Source: an uncultured Collinsella sp.
Lineage (GTDB): Bacteria > Actinomycetota > Coriobacteriia > Coriobacteriales > Coriobacteriaceae
Assembly (NCBI GenBank): GCA_937989875.1
Contig: CALKBO010000034.1
Span: 19,765-83,764 of the forward strand
Direction of reading: 5' to 3'
Length of the DNA: 64,000 bases
A program made the position numbers and the translations under genes. The notes under the pieces were generated by a model. That model saw only the letters and a program-made list of their open reading frames with translations. It made no database searches and was not told the DNA's origin. Positions 1-7,993 of this stretch are shown here, piece by piece (within the stretch, counting starts at the first letter, position 1; each line of letters starts with the position of its first letter).

Positions 1-75
1 GACGAGCGCGGCCGTAGGACCAAGGCAACCAAGCATCAACGCGACGGCGGCAACGGCAATATCTCGAGCATTCAC
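1..75 (-). CDS. N-terminus of an exported or membrane protein, cut by the window edge
   Basis: Only the first 25 codons are inside the window. A GTG start at 75-73 follows a GGAGG ribosome site at 90-86. The peptide begins MNARDIAVAAVALMLGCLG, which is a short polar start followed by a hydrophobic run with an LGC-like lipobox. That suggests a signal peptide, perhaps a lipoprotein. The function cannot be told from this fragment. Confidence 0.55.
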   Translation of the reverse strand, partial: MNARDIAVAAVALMLGCLGPTAALV

Positions 76-261
76 AAGACCACTTCCTCCAAGAGAAAGA
101 CCTTATTTCTCAAGAACCAGTGTGCCCCGCATCCATACGCCCAGCGTACCGCCACGGTAAGGGCTCTGTTAACTCAAACGCATACATAGAACGGACGTCC
201 TTACGTTGCCCTAAAGCTCGGTAAAGACACCCGTCCGCCAAATATCCGTGATGCAGAAAAA

Positions 262-1035
262 TTACCAACCGGTGTAGTAGTCGGTGGTTCCGGCAGCGCA
301 GCCGGAGTCATAGACCTTGCAATCACCCTTGGAGCCCGTAAAGGTCGAGCCCTGGGCCATATCGCCCGCGGCAACAACGTAATAGCCGTCGGAATCGCGC
401 CAGAAGCCCTCAGAATCCTGAGTCCATTCGCCCGTGCGATAGTGATAAAGCACATTGCTGCTGTAATAGGTCTCGCAGCGCCCGTTGTAATTATTGACAC
501 CCGCAGAGCGCGTCAGGCCCGATCCGTTCGCGTAGGACGCGGCAGACGCGTAGGACGGAGTGTAACCGGCGTTGTAGTACGAAGCCTGGGCGGCCTCGGC
601 AGCCTCCGCCTCGGCGGCAGCCTCGAGCGCTTCGCGCTTGGCATACTCAAGCGCAGTGCGCAGCTCATCGAGCTCGGTCGACTTGGCGTCGACCTCCCCC
701 ATCGTCAACAGGCTACCCGCGCCGTCGATGCAACCCTGCAGCACAGCGCGCTCGTCATCGGTGGCATAGTCACCGTACATGTTCATGATAATCTGAGCGC
801 GCATCTCCAGGGAATCGCGCTTGGCCTCCATCGAGGCGTTCCACTCCTGCATGGAACCATAACCATCGCCGCGATAGTCAACGGGCTGTACCAGCGTCGT
901 CTCGGACGGCGTAGATCCAACCGTATCGGACAGTGTTGCGGCGTGGGCATCAGTTGCACCGGCGCCCGCCAAAAGTGCCACGGTCAGAGCGGCGGAAAGG
1001 GCGGCGGCTTTCGGTTTTCGTGAATCGATCCTCAT
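262..1035 (-). CDS. exported protein with coiled-coil segment and Tyr/Gly-rich C-terminal domain
   Basis: The protein is 257 residues long. The ATG at 1035 was chosen over an upstream in-frame codon because a classical signal peptide starts here (MRIDSRKPK, then an Ala/Leu-rich core ending AHA) and GGAGG lies 11 bases upstream. Residues about 45-150 are helical and charged, with an Ala/Glu run (EALEAAAEAEAAEAAQ) likely to form a coiled coil. The last 80 residues are rich in Tyr, Gly and Asp, contain three Cys and end DYYTGW. By eye they recall a secreted double-psi-barrel or 3D-type cell-wall domain, but this is not secure. It probably acts in the cell envelope. The substrate is unknown. Confidence 0.7.
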   Translation of the reverse strand: MRIDSRKPKAAALSAALTVALLAGAGATDAHAATLSDTVGSTPSETTLVQPVDYRGDGYGSMQEWNASMEAKRDSLEMRAQIIMNMYGDYATDDERAVLQGCIDGAGSLLTMGEVDAKSTELDELRTALEYAKREALEAAAEAEAAEAAQASYYNAGYTPSYASAASYANGSGLTRSAGVNNYNGRCETYYSSNVLYHYRTGEWTQDSEGFWRDSDGYYVVAAGDMAQGSTFTGSKGDCKVYDSGCAAGTTDYYTGW

Positions 1036-1245
1036 GTAGCTGGAAACCTCCGTAGTGCGTTTTTGCTGCGTTTGAGCTGCGTGTGATTCGATCGCGCTGC
1101 ATAGTACCCCGAGCAAATCGCGACCTGCGGTTTTACTCAAAAGGCGCACGTCAATTGTGTAAAACTCACATCATCTCAACAGGAGTTTTCCACAACTCGA
1201 ATGCATAAAGCGTGTCAAAAACCCTGTTTTTGCACCCGCTCTATG

Positions 1246-1285
1246 CAAAAAAGGCGCCTGTGCAACCATTGTTCGCACAGGCGCC
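1246..1285 (-). terminator. intrinsic terminator after metY
   Basis: On the minus strand a perfect 11-bp GC-rich stem (GGCGCCTGTGC and its complement) is followed directly by six T. It ends the leftward metY transcript about 60 bases past its stop codon. Confidence 0.9.
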
Positions 1286-1347
1286 TTGAGCAGGCATTTT
1301 ATGCAGTTATACCTATCGGGTCGCAAGGGGCCCTTGCACAAGTCGCC

Positions 1348-2658
1348 TTACTCGTCCAGCGCGGCGAAGGCCTGCTTCAGATCCCAAATGATATCCTCGG
1401 CGCTCTCGGTACCGATGGAAAGACGGATCGTGGAGGGCGTGATGTTCTGCTCGGCGAGCTCCTCGGCAGAGAGCTGGGAGTGCGTGGTGGTAGCCGGGTG
1501 CACGACGAGCGACTTGACGTCGGCCACGTTGGCGAGCAGCGAGAATACCTGCAGATGATCGATGAACTTCCAAGCTGCCTCCTGGCCACCCTTAATCTCA
1601 AAGGTAAAGATCGAGGCACCGCCGTTGGGGAAGTACTTCTGATAGAGCTCGTGATCGGGGTGCTCAGACAGGCTCGGGTGGTTCACCTTGGCGACATGGC
1701 TGTCACCAGCCAGGAACTCAACGACCTTCTTGGTGTTCTCGACATGACGGTCAACGCGCAGCGACAGAGTCTCGGTGCCCTGGAGCAGGATCCAGGCGTT
1801 GAACGGGCTGATACAGGCGCCCTCGTCACGCAGCAAGATAGCGCGGACATAGGTTGCGAAGGCGGCGGGACCGGCAGCCTCGGCAAACGAGACGCCATGG
1901 TAGGAGGGGTTGGGCTCGGCGATCTGCGCATACTTGCCGCTCGCCTTCCAATCGAAGTTACCGCCGTCGACGATCACACCGCCCAGCGAGGTGCCGTGGC
2001 CGCCGATGAACTTGGTTGCGGAGTGGACGACGATGTTGGCACCATGCTCCAGCGGACGGAACAGATACGGGGTGCCGAAGGTGTTGTCGACGACAACCGG
2101 CAGACCGTGCTTCTTGGCGATCTCGGAGATAGCGTCGATGTTGGGGATGTCGGAGTTGGGGTTGCCGAGCGTCTCGAGATAGACGACCGTGGTGTTGTCC
2201 TTGATGGCGCCCTCGACCTCGTCCAGGTTGTGGGCATCGACGAAGGTGGTCTCGACGCCAAACTGGGAGAGCGTATGCTCCAGCAGGTTGTAAGAGCCAC
2301 CGTAGATGGTCTTCTGAGCCACCACGTGGTCACCGGCCTGGGCAAGAGCCTGCAGGGTATAGGTGATGGCAGCAGCACCGGAGGCGACTGCAAGACCTGC
2401 CACGCCACCCTCGAGCGCGGCGATACGGTCCTCGAAGACGCCCTGGGTGGAGTTGGTCAGACGACCGTAGATGTTACCGGCGTCGGCAAGACCAAAGCGG
2501 TCGGCGGCGTGCTGGGAGTTGCGGAACACATAGCTCGTGGTCTGGTAGATAGGCACGGCACGGGAGTCGGATGCAGGATCGGCGCTCTCCTGGCCAACGT
2601 GCAACTGCAGGGTATCGAAACCAAAGGTGTGCTCGGGATTGTTGATGAACTGGCTCAT
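1348..2658 (-). CDS. metY: O-acetylhomoserine aminocarboxypropyltransferase (sulfhydrylase)
   Basis: This PLP enzyme of the Cys/Met-metabolism family joins O-acetylhomoserine to sulfide (or methanethiol), giving homocysteine (or methionine) in the cytoplasm. It has 436 residues, the usual MetY length, and matches the family from end to end. The PLP lysine is K216 in HSATKFIGGHG, and the PLP-binding aspartate lies in VVVDNTFGTPYL. AAGGAG sits at 2670-2665, before the ATG. A 17-codon cysteine-containing leader ORF lies 62 bases upstream, and a LysR regulator is divergent, so expression is probably tied to sulfur amino-acid supply. It is a single-gene unit with its own terminator. Confidence 0.93.
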   Translation of the reverse strand: MSQFINNPEHTFGFDTLQLHVGQESADPASDSRAVPIYQTTSYVFRNSQHAADRFGLADAGNIYGRLTNSTQGVFEDRIAALEGGVAGLAVASGAAAITYTLQALAQAGDHVVAQKTIYGGSYNLLEHTLSQFGVETTFVDAHNLDEVEGAIKDNTTVVYLETLGNPNSDIPNIDAISEIAKKHGLPVVVDNTFGTPYLFRPLEHGANIVVHSATKFIGGHGTSLGGVIVDGGNFDWKASGKYAQIAEPNPSYHGVSFAEAAGPAAFATYVRAILLRDEGACISPFNAWILLQGTETLSLRVDRHVENTKKVVEFLAGDSHVAKVNHPSLSEHPDHELYQKYFPNGGASIFTFEIKGGQEAAWKFIDHLQVFSLLANVADVKSLVVHPATTTHSQLSAEELAEQNITPSTIRLSIGTESAEDIIWDLKQAFAALDE

Positions 2659-2712
2659 GATGATCTCCTTGATCGAACGAAAGTAAATAAAAAGAGAGAA
2701 GTAAGTCGCTGT

Positions 2713-2744
2713 CTCCTGATCACGCCAACGGGCGCAAACAGGAG
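2713..2744 (-). promoter_or_regulatory. leader hairpin, candidate attenuator upstream of metY
   Basis: On the minus strand CTCCTG (2744-2739) can pair with CAGGAG (2718-2713), and CGCC pairs with GGCG inside. The stem overlaps the last codons and the stop of the leader peptide. The CTCCT strand could instead pair with the AGGAG of the metY ribosome site at 2669-2665. Two exclusive folds are therefore possible, and leader translation could choose between them. No T-run follows, so translational control is likelier than termination. The mechanism is inference. Confidence 0.5.
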
Positions 2745-2773
2745 CCCGGCATTCGTCTTGGTAAGCAATTCAT
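2720..2773 (-). CDS. 17-residue cysteine-containing leader peptide of metY
   Basis: This small ORF reads MNCLPRRMPGSCLRPLA and then TGA. It has an ideal ribosome site, AGGAGG at 2786-2781, seven bases before its ATG. Cysteine codons sit at positions 3 and 12 and a second methionine at 8. It lies directly ahead of a sulfur amino-acid gene and overlaps a hairpin. This is the layout of amino-acid-sensing leader peptides, in which ribosome stalling at scarce Cys codons changes mRNA folding. Its expression is not proven. Confidence 0.6.
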   Translation of the reverse strand: MNCLPRRMPGSCLRPLA

Positions 2774-2892
2774 ATGCGGGCCTCCTTTCGCATCCCGGTT
2801 CCGTGGTTGGCTTAATTACCTACCGCCTTTGTGTGTTTTGAATAGTACGAGCATTGTTTCCCTCGGTCAATCACTTAAAAGCGCTAACCTGT

Positions 2893-2915
2893 TATCGGTT
2901 TTTTAGATAGCTATC
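2893..2915. promoter_or_regulatory. candidate LysR-type operator in the metY-lysR divergent region
   Basis: Three alternating half-sites TATC, GATA and TATC occur here (2893-2896, 2906-2909 and 2912-2915), forming overlapping inverted repeats. They lie just upstream of the LysR start. LysR proteins usually bind such imperfect dyads near their own promoter and the divergent target. The assignment rests on position and symmetry only. Confidence 0.35.
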
Positions 2916-2931
2916 GAAAGGACGGGCGCCG

Positions 2932-3834
2932 ATGACCCTCCAGCAGCTTCGCTTTATGATTGCCGTGGCAGAGTCCGGCTCAATCAACGCCGCAGCTCAG
3001 CGCCTCTATACCGCACAGTCCAATATCTCCAACGCCGTCAAAAGCCTGGAGCAGGAACTTCATATCGAAATCTTTACGCGCTCTAGCCGCGGTGTTGCAC
3101 TCACCAACGACGGCACCGAGCTTTTGGGTTATGCGCGCCAGGTCGTAGAGCAGGCCGACATGCTCGAGGCCCGCTACGAGGACGGCGGTACACCTCAGGC
3201 CCGCCTCGCCATTTCCGCCCAGCATTACGCCTTTTCGGTCGAGGCCTTCGTCAACGTCGTCGAGCGCTGCCGGGACGACAAGTTCGAGTTCATCATGCGC
3301 GAGACCACCACATCGCAGATCATCGATGACGTCCGCGCATTTCGCAGCGACATCGGTATCCTCTATCTGGACGACTTTAACGCCCGCGTTCTGCAGAAGG
3401 CTTTTGCCGATGCGCGCGCGAGCTTCCATCCCCTATTCGACGCGACGGTCCACGTCTTCGTTAGCGAGCGCCACCCGCTTGCCCGCCGCCCGCAGCTGTC
3501 CCTTGCCGACCTCACACCCTATACGCGCTACAGCTTTGAGCAAGGCACCTCGAACTCCTTCTATTACGCCGAGGAACCTTTTAGCTATATCCCTTGCGAC
3601 CGCAACATACGGATCTCGGACCGCGGAACACTTACTAACTTACTTATCACGTCAAACGGTTACACCCTGTCGACCGGTGTCCTCTCCAATGAAATGCAAT
3701 GGGGTATGGCATCGATCCCGTTAGCAGACGCCCCAACGATGCACGTAGGCTATATCATGCACGACGAGCGCAAGCCCTCTCCCCTCTTGCAGCAATACCT
3801 CGACGAGCTCAACCGCATCATCCATGCCAACTAA
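2932..3834 (+). CDS. LysR-family transcriptional regulator
   Basis: The protein has 300 residues, normal for the family. Residues 1-60 form the winged helix-turn-helix (MTLQQLRFMIAVAESGSINAAAQRLYTAQSNISNAVKSLE is the classic LysR opening). Residues about 90-295 form the periplasmic-binding-protein-like effector domain. The start ATG follows GAAAGGACGGG. It is divergent from metY, and that arrangement usually means control of the neighbour, so a sulfur metabolite such as O-acetylserine or O-acetylhomoserine is a reasonable effector guess. It could also act elsewhere. Confidence 0.9.
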   Translation: MTLQQLRFMIAVAESGSINAAAQRLYTAQSNISNAVKSLEQELHIEIFTRSSRGVALTNDGTELLGYARQVVEQADMLEARYEDGGTPQARLAISAQHYAFSVEAFVNVVERCRDDKFEFIMRETTTSQIIDDVRAFRSDIGILYLDDFNARVLQKAFADARASFHPLFDATVHVFVSERHPLARRPQLSLADLTPYTRYSFEQGTSNSFYYAEEPFSYIPCDRNIRISDRGTLTNLLITSNGYTLSTGVLSNEMQWGMASIPLADAPTMHVGYIMHDERKPSPLLQQYLDELNRIIHAN

Positions 3835-3933
3835 CTGTCGGAAGACGGGGTAGAAATCGTAGATTGCTAGCCCCCGGCGGGCATGGCGCTACAATGGTCA
3901 CTCACACGAAATGTACCCAACGAAAGGAAGCCC

Positions 3934-4419
3934 GTGAAGGTCATCATCTATACCGACGGCTCGGCCCGATCAAATCCGGGACGCGGCGGCTACGGCGCCG
4001 TGCTCAAATACACCAACCCCGCCGGCAAGACCTTCACCTCCGAGCTTTCGCGCGGCTATGCCAAGACCACCAACAACCGCATGGAGCTCATGGCGGTCAT
4101 CGTGGCGCTCGAGGCACTTAACCGCCCCTGCGAGGTCGAGGTCCATTCCGATTCGCAGTACGTCGTCAACGCCTTTAACAAGCACTGGATCGACGGCTGG
4201 AAAAAGCGCGGATGGAAAACCGCCAACAAGCAGCCCGTCAAGAACCGCGACCTGTGGGAGCGCCTGCTCACCGCCAAAAGCAAGCACAAGGTTGAGTTCA
4301 TCTGGGTTAAGGGTCACGCCGGCCACGAGCTCAACGAGCGCTGCGATGAGCTCGCCACCACGGCGGCCGACGGCAGCAACCTCGATATCGACACCGGCTT
4401 TAACGAGAGCGACCTGTAA
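3934..4419 (+). CDS. rnhA: ribonuclease HI
   Basis: This enzyme cleaves the RNA strand of RNA-DNA hybrids (R-loops, Okazaki primers). It has 161 residues from the GTG at 3934, which follows AAAGGAAG. An upstream in-frame ATG at 3883 would add 17 residues with no homology. The four metal-binding acids are visible: D8 (YTDGS), E51 (RMELMAV), D73 (SDSQYV) and D138 (ERCDELA). The basic handle region (GWKKRGWKTANKQPVKNRDLW) and the GHAG histidine loop are also present. It is complete and unremarkable. Confidence 0.95.
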   Translation: MKVIIYTDGSARSNPGRGGYGAVLKYTNPAGKTFTSELSRGYAKTTNNRMELMAVIVALEALNRPCEVEVHSDSQYVVNAFNKHWIDGWKKRGWKTANKQPVKNRDLWERLLTAKSKHKVEFIWVKGHAGHELNERCDELATTAADGSNLDIDTGFNESDL

Positions 4420-4492
4420 TAGCGTTTTCGCGCAGCTTTATATCCCCACGCGCTACACTCATCCTGTAGACCAAACAACGCAAGGGGGACGT

Positions 4493-5599
4493 ATGCTGCG
4501 CATCGCGACCATCGGCACATCCATGATCACCGACGACTTTATCCAAGTCGTCAACGCCAACGACCAAGCCGCGTTTGTGGGCACGCTTTCACGCGACGCC
4601 AATCGCGGTACCGCCTTTACCGCCGAGCGCGGTGGCGAGCGAAACTTTACGTCACTCGAAGAGCTCGCGTCCGCCGACGACGTCGATGCCGTCTACATCG
4701 GCAGCCCCAATGCACTCCATCACGAGCAGGCGCTCGCCTGCATCGCCGGCGGTAAGCACGTTATCGTCGAAAAGCCCTTCTGCGCCACCGAGGCGCAAGC
4801 GCTCGAGGTCTTCCGGGCTGCCGAGGCAGCTGGCGTCGTGGCCCTCGAGGCCATGCGCCCGCTTCACGATCCCGCTTTCCACGCCATTGAGGACGCTCTG
4901 GGCGAAATTGCGCCCATTCGCCGCGCCTCGCTGCGCTTTGGCAAGTATTCCTCGCGCTACAACGAGATTCTCGCGGGACGCGCCACCAATATCTTCGACT
5001 GCAATATGGCATCGGGTTCCCTCATGGACATTGGTGTCTACACCGTCGAGCCCATGGTCGAGATTTTCGGCATGCCCTCCGGTCTCACCAGCATGACCAC
5101 GCTGCTCGACCCCACCACGCGACAGCTCACGCACGGCCCCATCGACGGCTGCGGTTCCATCCTCGCCAGCTATGGCGGAGGCCGCATCTCCGTCGAGCTC
5201 GCGCACTCCAAAATTACGAATGACCTGCTGCCCTCGCAGATCGAAGGCGAGCGTGGCACTATCCAGATCGACCATCTGTCCACGCCCCGCAACGTCCGCA
5301 TCGACTATCGCGGCGATGTCGTACGCGGCTCGGCGACCGAGGCACCGCGCGAACAGGACGACAACGGCCGCGTGCTCGACCTGCCCAAATCGAGCAACAC
5401 TATGGAATACGAACTCACAGACTTTATCACCGCCATCGGCGGCATCGATAACGTTAAGGAAGAGATTTGGGAGACCCCGGCGGGACGCCACGAGCTTGGC
5501 CACTACCGCGATGTCACGCTCGTCTCGCTGCGCATCATGGATGCCGTGCGCCAGCAGGCCGGCATTACCTTCCCGGCCGACGCAGGCAAGCAGGCATAG
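4493..5599 (+). CDS. Gfo/Idh/MocA-family NAD(P)-dependent oxidoreductase
   Basis: The protein has 368 residues. The ATG at 4493 follows AAGGGGGACGT; the longer open frame upstream is the shadow of rnhA. An N-terminal Rossmann domain (1-120) contains the family EKP motif (VIVEKPFCATEAQA), whose lysine is catalytic in relatives. The C-terminal alpha/beta domain carries the substrate site. The dinucleotide loop reads IGTSMITDDF instead of the usual GxGxxG, which also occurs in some family members. Substrates in this family are sugars, inositols and their derivatives, and none can be chosen here. The acylphosphatase gene follows two bases later. Confidence 0.85.
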   Translation: MLRIATIGTSMITDDFIQVVNANDQAAFVGTLSRDANRGTAFTAERGGERNFTSLEELASADDVDAVYIGSPNALHHEQALACIAGGKHVIVEKPFCATEAQALEVFRAAEAAGVVALEAMRPLHDPAFHAIEDALGEIAPIRRASLRFGKYSSRYNEILAGRATNIFDCNMASGSLMDIGVYTVEPMVEIFGMPSGLTSMTTLLDPTTRQLTHGPIDGCGSILASYGGGRISVELAHSKITNDLLPSQIEGERGTIQIDHLSTPRNVRIDYRGDVVRGSATEAPREQDDNGRVLDLPKSSNTMEYELTDFITAIGGIDNVKEEIWETPAGRHELGHYRDVTLVSLRIMDAVRQQAGITFPADAGKQA

Positions 5600-5601
5600 C
5601 G

Positions 5602-6012
5602 ATGGGCCTCTTCGACACACTCTTCTCCAGCGTCACCGGCGGCAGTCGAGAACCTCAAAAACCATCAAACGTCGAGCTCGAGCTGCGCCGCAGACTTACT
5701 GTGCTCGCAAGCGACGAGGCCACTCTAGACACTCCTCTGCGCTATTTCCTGCGCTGGGCGGGGCAAGTCCAAGGCGTTGGTTTTCGCTTTACCAACGCCA
5801 ACCTCGCGCAGGCACGCTCCCTCACCGGCTGGGTGCGTAATATGGAAGACGGCTCAGTCGAGATGGAGATACAGGGAGCTCCGGCAAATATCCTATCTCA
5901 TCTCGAGGCGCTTCATGCCTCCTACGAGCGCATGGGAACGCGTTTTCGCCTCGTAGACGCCCAGGCCCGAACCCCACTTACCAATGAAGACGGTTTCACG
6001 CCTCGTTATTAG
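5602..6012 (+). CDS. acyP: acylphosphatase with N-terminal extension
   Basis: Acylphosphatases hydrolyse carboxyl-phosphate anhydrides such as carbamoyl phosphate. The 90-residue core lies at about residues 48-136. It carries the phosphate loop GQVQGVGFR, with the catalytic arginine, and GWVRNMEDGSVE, with the catalytic asparagine. The first 47 residues (MGLFDTLFSSVTGG...) are outside the usual domain, so this form is about half again as long as a normal acylphosphatase. The gene follows the oxidoreductase stop by two bases, so the two are likely co-translated. Confidence 0.9.
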   Translation: MGLFDTLFSSVTGGSREPQKPSNVELELRRRLTVLASDEATLDTPLRYFLRWAGQVQGVGFRFTNANLAQARSLTGWVRNMEDGSVEMEIQGAPANILSHLEALHASYERMGTRFRLVDAQARTPLTNEDGFTPRY

Positions 6013-6073
6013 TATTGTGTGCTAAATACGGTATCATTTACCTACGACCGTTGATAGAAAAGAGGCGAGGCGC

Positions 6074-6454
6074 ATGGCGGTGCAAAGAAGGAATACCAGG
6101 CAGCGAAAGCTGGTTCTTGACGCCGTGCGCCAAAGCTATAACCATCCCACCGCCGACGAAATCTACAACGCCGTGCGCGAACAGGATGACAAGATCAGCC
6201 GCGGCACGGTCTACCGCAATCTCAATCTCTTGGCCGACGCCGGCGAGATCCTCTCCATCAAGACGCCGGGCGGCAGCCGCTTCGATCGCACGATCGAGCC
6301 GCACGCACATATCATCTGTACCTCGTGCAGCCGCGTCATCGACGTGCCGCTCCCCTTCGATGCCCAGCTCGACGCCAAAGCGTCCGAGCAAATCGGCTGG
6401 CACGTCACGTCGCACTACACCATCTTCGAGGGTCTCTGCCCCGACTGCCGGTAG
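6074..6454 (+). CDS. perR: Fur-family peroxide/metal regulator, PerR-like
   Basis: The regulator has 126 residues. Residues 1-75 form a winged helix (SRGTVYRNLNLLADAGEI is the Fur-family recognition helix). The C-terminal dimer domain has the structural zinc pair CTSC...CPDC. Metal ligands typical of PerR are visible: the histidine of NHPTADEIY, the aspartate of SRFDRT, the two histidines of PHAHIIC and the aspartate of RVIDV. The aspartate in the last position is what separates PerR from Fur, so a peroxide sensor repressing oxidative-stress genes is favoured. GAGGCGAGG precedes the ATG. Confidence 0.85.
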   Translation: MAVQRRNTRQRKLVLDAVRQSYNHPTADEIYNAVREQDDKISRGTVYRNLNLLADAGEILSIKTPGGSRFDRTIEPHAHIICTSCSRVIDVPLPFDAQLDAKASEQIGWHVTSHYTIFEGLCPDCR

Positions 6455-6530
6455 TCTTTGAGGCGTGCCCGCAAATCTACTTGCCCATCCGCTACAGCAA
6501 ACAGTACATTTCTAGGCATGTCGCGAAAAC

Positions 6531-7328
6531 CTACTCGGCGAGCAGACGGCGCAGTTCTTCTTCGACCGTGCGCACGTAACGGACGTGGTCGTTGATGCCG
6601 CGCATAGAGGGATTGCAGCTCTCCATTAGATAAGGATGGCCCACTACGTTGAGCATGTCGCGGTCGTTTTCGTTATCGCCAAACGCCATCATCTCATCGG
6701 TCGAAATACCCAGGGCACGACCGTAATCGGCAAGCGCGGAGCCCTTGCCCGAACCGAAACCGATAAAGTCCGTCCATTCGGTTCCCGACGTCATCACGTC
6801 AACACGGTCGCTAAAGAGGCGCTCGAAATACTCCAGGGCCGCCGGCTGATCCACCTCGGGCGTCTGGAAGGCGATCTTAATGACGTCCTCGTCGATGTCC
6901 TCGGGGCGGTCGACCACCGCCACATCGCAGTGGACCTCATAGCGCAAATGATCGACGAACGCATCGTTGCCGCTCATGGTGTAGAGGTGTCCCTCACACG
7001 AAAGGGTCACGTCGGCATGGGGATACGCAACCACGGCATTCGCGATATCCATAGCAAGACTACGCTCCATGGAGCGCTTGACGACGGCGCGACCCTCGCT
7101 CATGACCAGGGCACCGTTTTCGCATACATAGGCGAGCTCGTCTGCCACCGGCGCAAAGAGGTAACGCAAGCTCGCATATTGGCGACCGCTCGCCGGCATA
7201 AACACGATACCGCGACGATGCAGCTCATCGATGAGCTCAAAGGCCTCGGAACGCGGCTCGCGCTCCCCCGGATGCAGCAACGTGCCGTCCAAATCGCATG
7301 CAATCAGCTTGATTCCTTCAAGACCCAT
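6531..7328 (-). CDS. HAD-superfamily (Cof-type) sugar-phosphate phosphatase
   Basis: The protein has 265 residues from the ATG at 7328, which follows GGGGGAAAGC. HAD motif I is CDLDGTLLHPG near residue 10. Motif II is MPASGR, motif III is the lysine in GSGKGSAL, and motif IV is FGDNENDRDML. The C2-type cap between motifs II and III is the Cof/YwtE type, which usually dephosphorylates sugar phosphates or nucleotides. The substrate is not predictable. It converges on perR and follows a terminator, so it is probably its own unit. Confidence 0.88.
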   Translation of the reverse strand: MGLEGIKLIACDLDGTLLHPGEREPRSEAFELIDELHRRGIVFMPASGRQYASLRYLFAPVADELAYVCENGALVMSEGRAVVKRSMERSLAMDIANAVVAYPHADVTLSCEGHLYTMSGNDAFVDHLRYEVHCDVAVVDRPEDIDEDVIKIAFQTPEVDQPAALEYFERLFSDRVDVMTSGTEWTDFIGFGSGKGSALADYGRALGISTDEMMAFGDNENDRDMLNVVGHPYLMESCNPSMRGINDHVRYVRTVEEELRRLLAE

Positions 7329-7353
7329 ATGCTTTCCCCCACAGCATCTCATC

Positions 7354-7397
7354 AACAGAAAGACGGACTTTGAATAGTTGCCTCTCAAAGTCCGTCT
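7354..7397 (-). terminator. intrinsic terminator after the ureE-like gene
   Basis: A perfect 14-bp stem (AAGACGGACTTTGA and its complement) with an 10-base loop lies between the ureE-like stop and the HAD start. On the minus strand it is followed by TTTCTGTTG. It separates the slyD-ureE pair from the HAD gene. Confidence 0.75.
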
Positions 7398-7411
7398 TAC
7401 TCATACGCACG

Positions 7412-7990
7412 TTAACCGCGCGCCTTCTTTACGATCGTAAAGTCGGGAGCCATACTCACAACGACATCCGCCGCACTCGACGCAAAGCGCCGGCCCGCAT
7501 CGAGTTCACGGGTAACCACCGAGAGCCGAACACCCTCGACGCCCCGGAGCATGCGGCCCAAAACAGGCTGCACCGGCGTATACATGCGCACGGTATGCTC
7601 GTCCGAATCGCCTCGGAAAAGCGGCGCGTGCATATTGCCGATCTCCCAGCACGCATGCGCGAGCGCAATCGGATCCATGCGGTCGACTTCGACCAAATAA
7701 ACCTCGGCGCTGCGCAGGCGCACGACAACCGCCACGGGCACCATGCCAGAACGGTCGATGGCGAGCACGTCGCCGTCGGCAAGACGACCGCCGTCGGCAG
7801 CATCCAGCCGAATATCGACCGTGCGCCCCAGCTCCGTCACACCCACAAACGCGCGCGTATCAGCCTGGTCCCAATCGAGCAGTAGCTCGTCAACTTCAAA
7901 GACGCCGCCCAAATTCCGGCGGAGCAGGAGTTCATAGGACGGATCGTTGAGATTTCCCAAGCATGTCGTCGAAACCAAGCGCTCGCGCAT
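7412..7990 (-). CDS. UreE-like nickel metallochaperone homologue
   Basis: The protein has 192 residues and the two-domain UreE layout. An N-terminal beta domain (about 1-90) has GRTVDIRL and LADGDVLAID. A C-terminal ferredoxin-like domain contains HACWEIGNMHAPL, which matches the UreE signature. The near-invariant interface metal histidine corresponds to H121 in GNMH. The extra HxH pair and the His-rich tail of enteric UreE are absent. No urease structural or accessory genes are in the window. The gene starts three bases after slyD, whose family also handles nickel, so nickel delivery to another enzyme is a fair inference. Confidence 0.68.
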   Translation of the reverse strand: MRERLVSTTCLGNLNDPSYELLLRRNLGGVFEVDELLLDWDQADTRAFVGVTELGRTVDIRLDAADGGRLADGDVLAIDRSGMVPVAVVVRLRSAEVYLVEVDRMDPIALAHACWEIGNMHAPLFRGDSDEHTVRMYTPVQPVLGRMLRGVEGVRLSVVTRELDAGRRFASSAADVVVSMAPDFTIVKKARG

Positions 7991-7993
7991 ACT

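Noticed and set aside
3883..3933. ATG start of rnhA at 3883
   Set aside because: The 17 added residues have no match to RNase HI, and the GTG at 3934 has a well-placed ribosome site.
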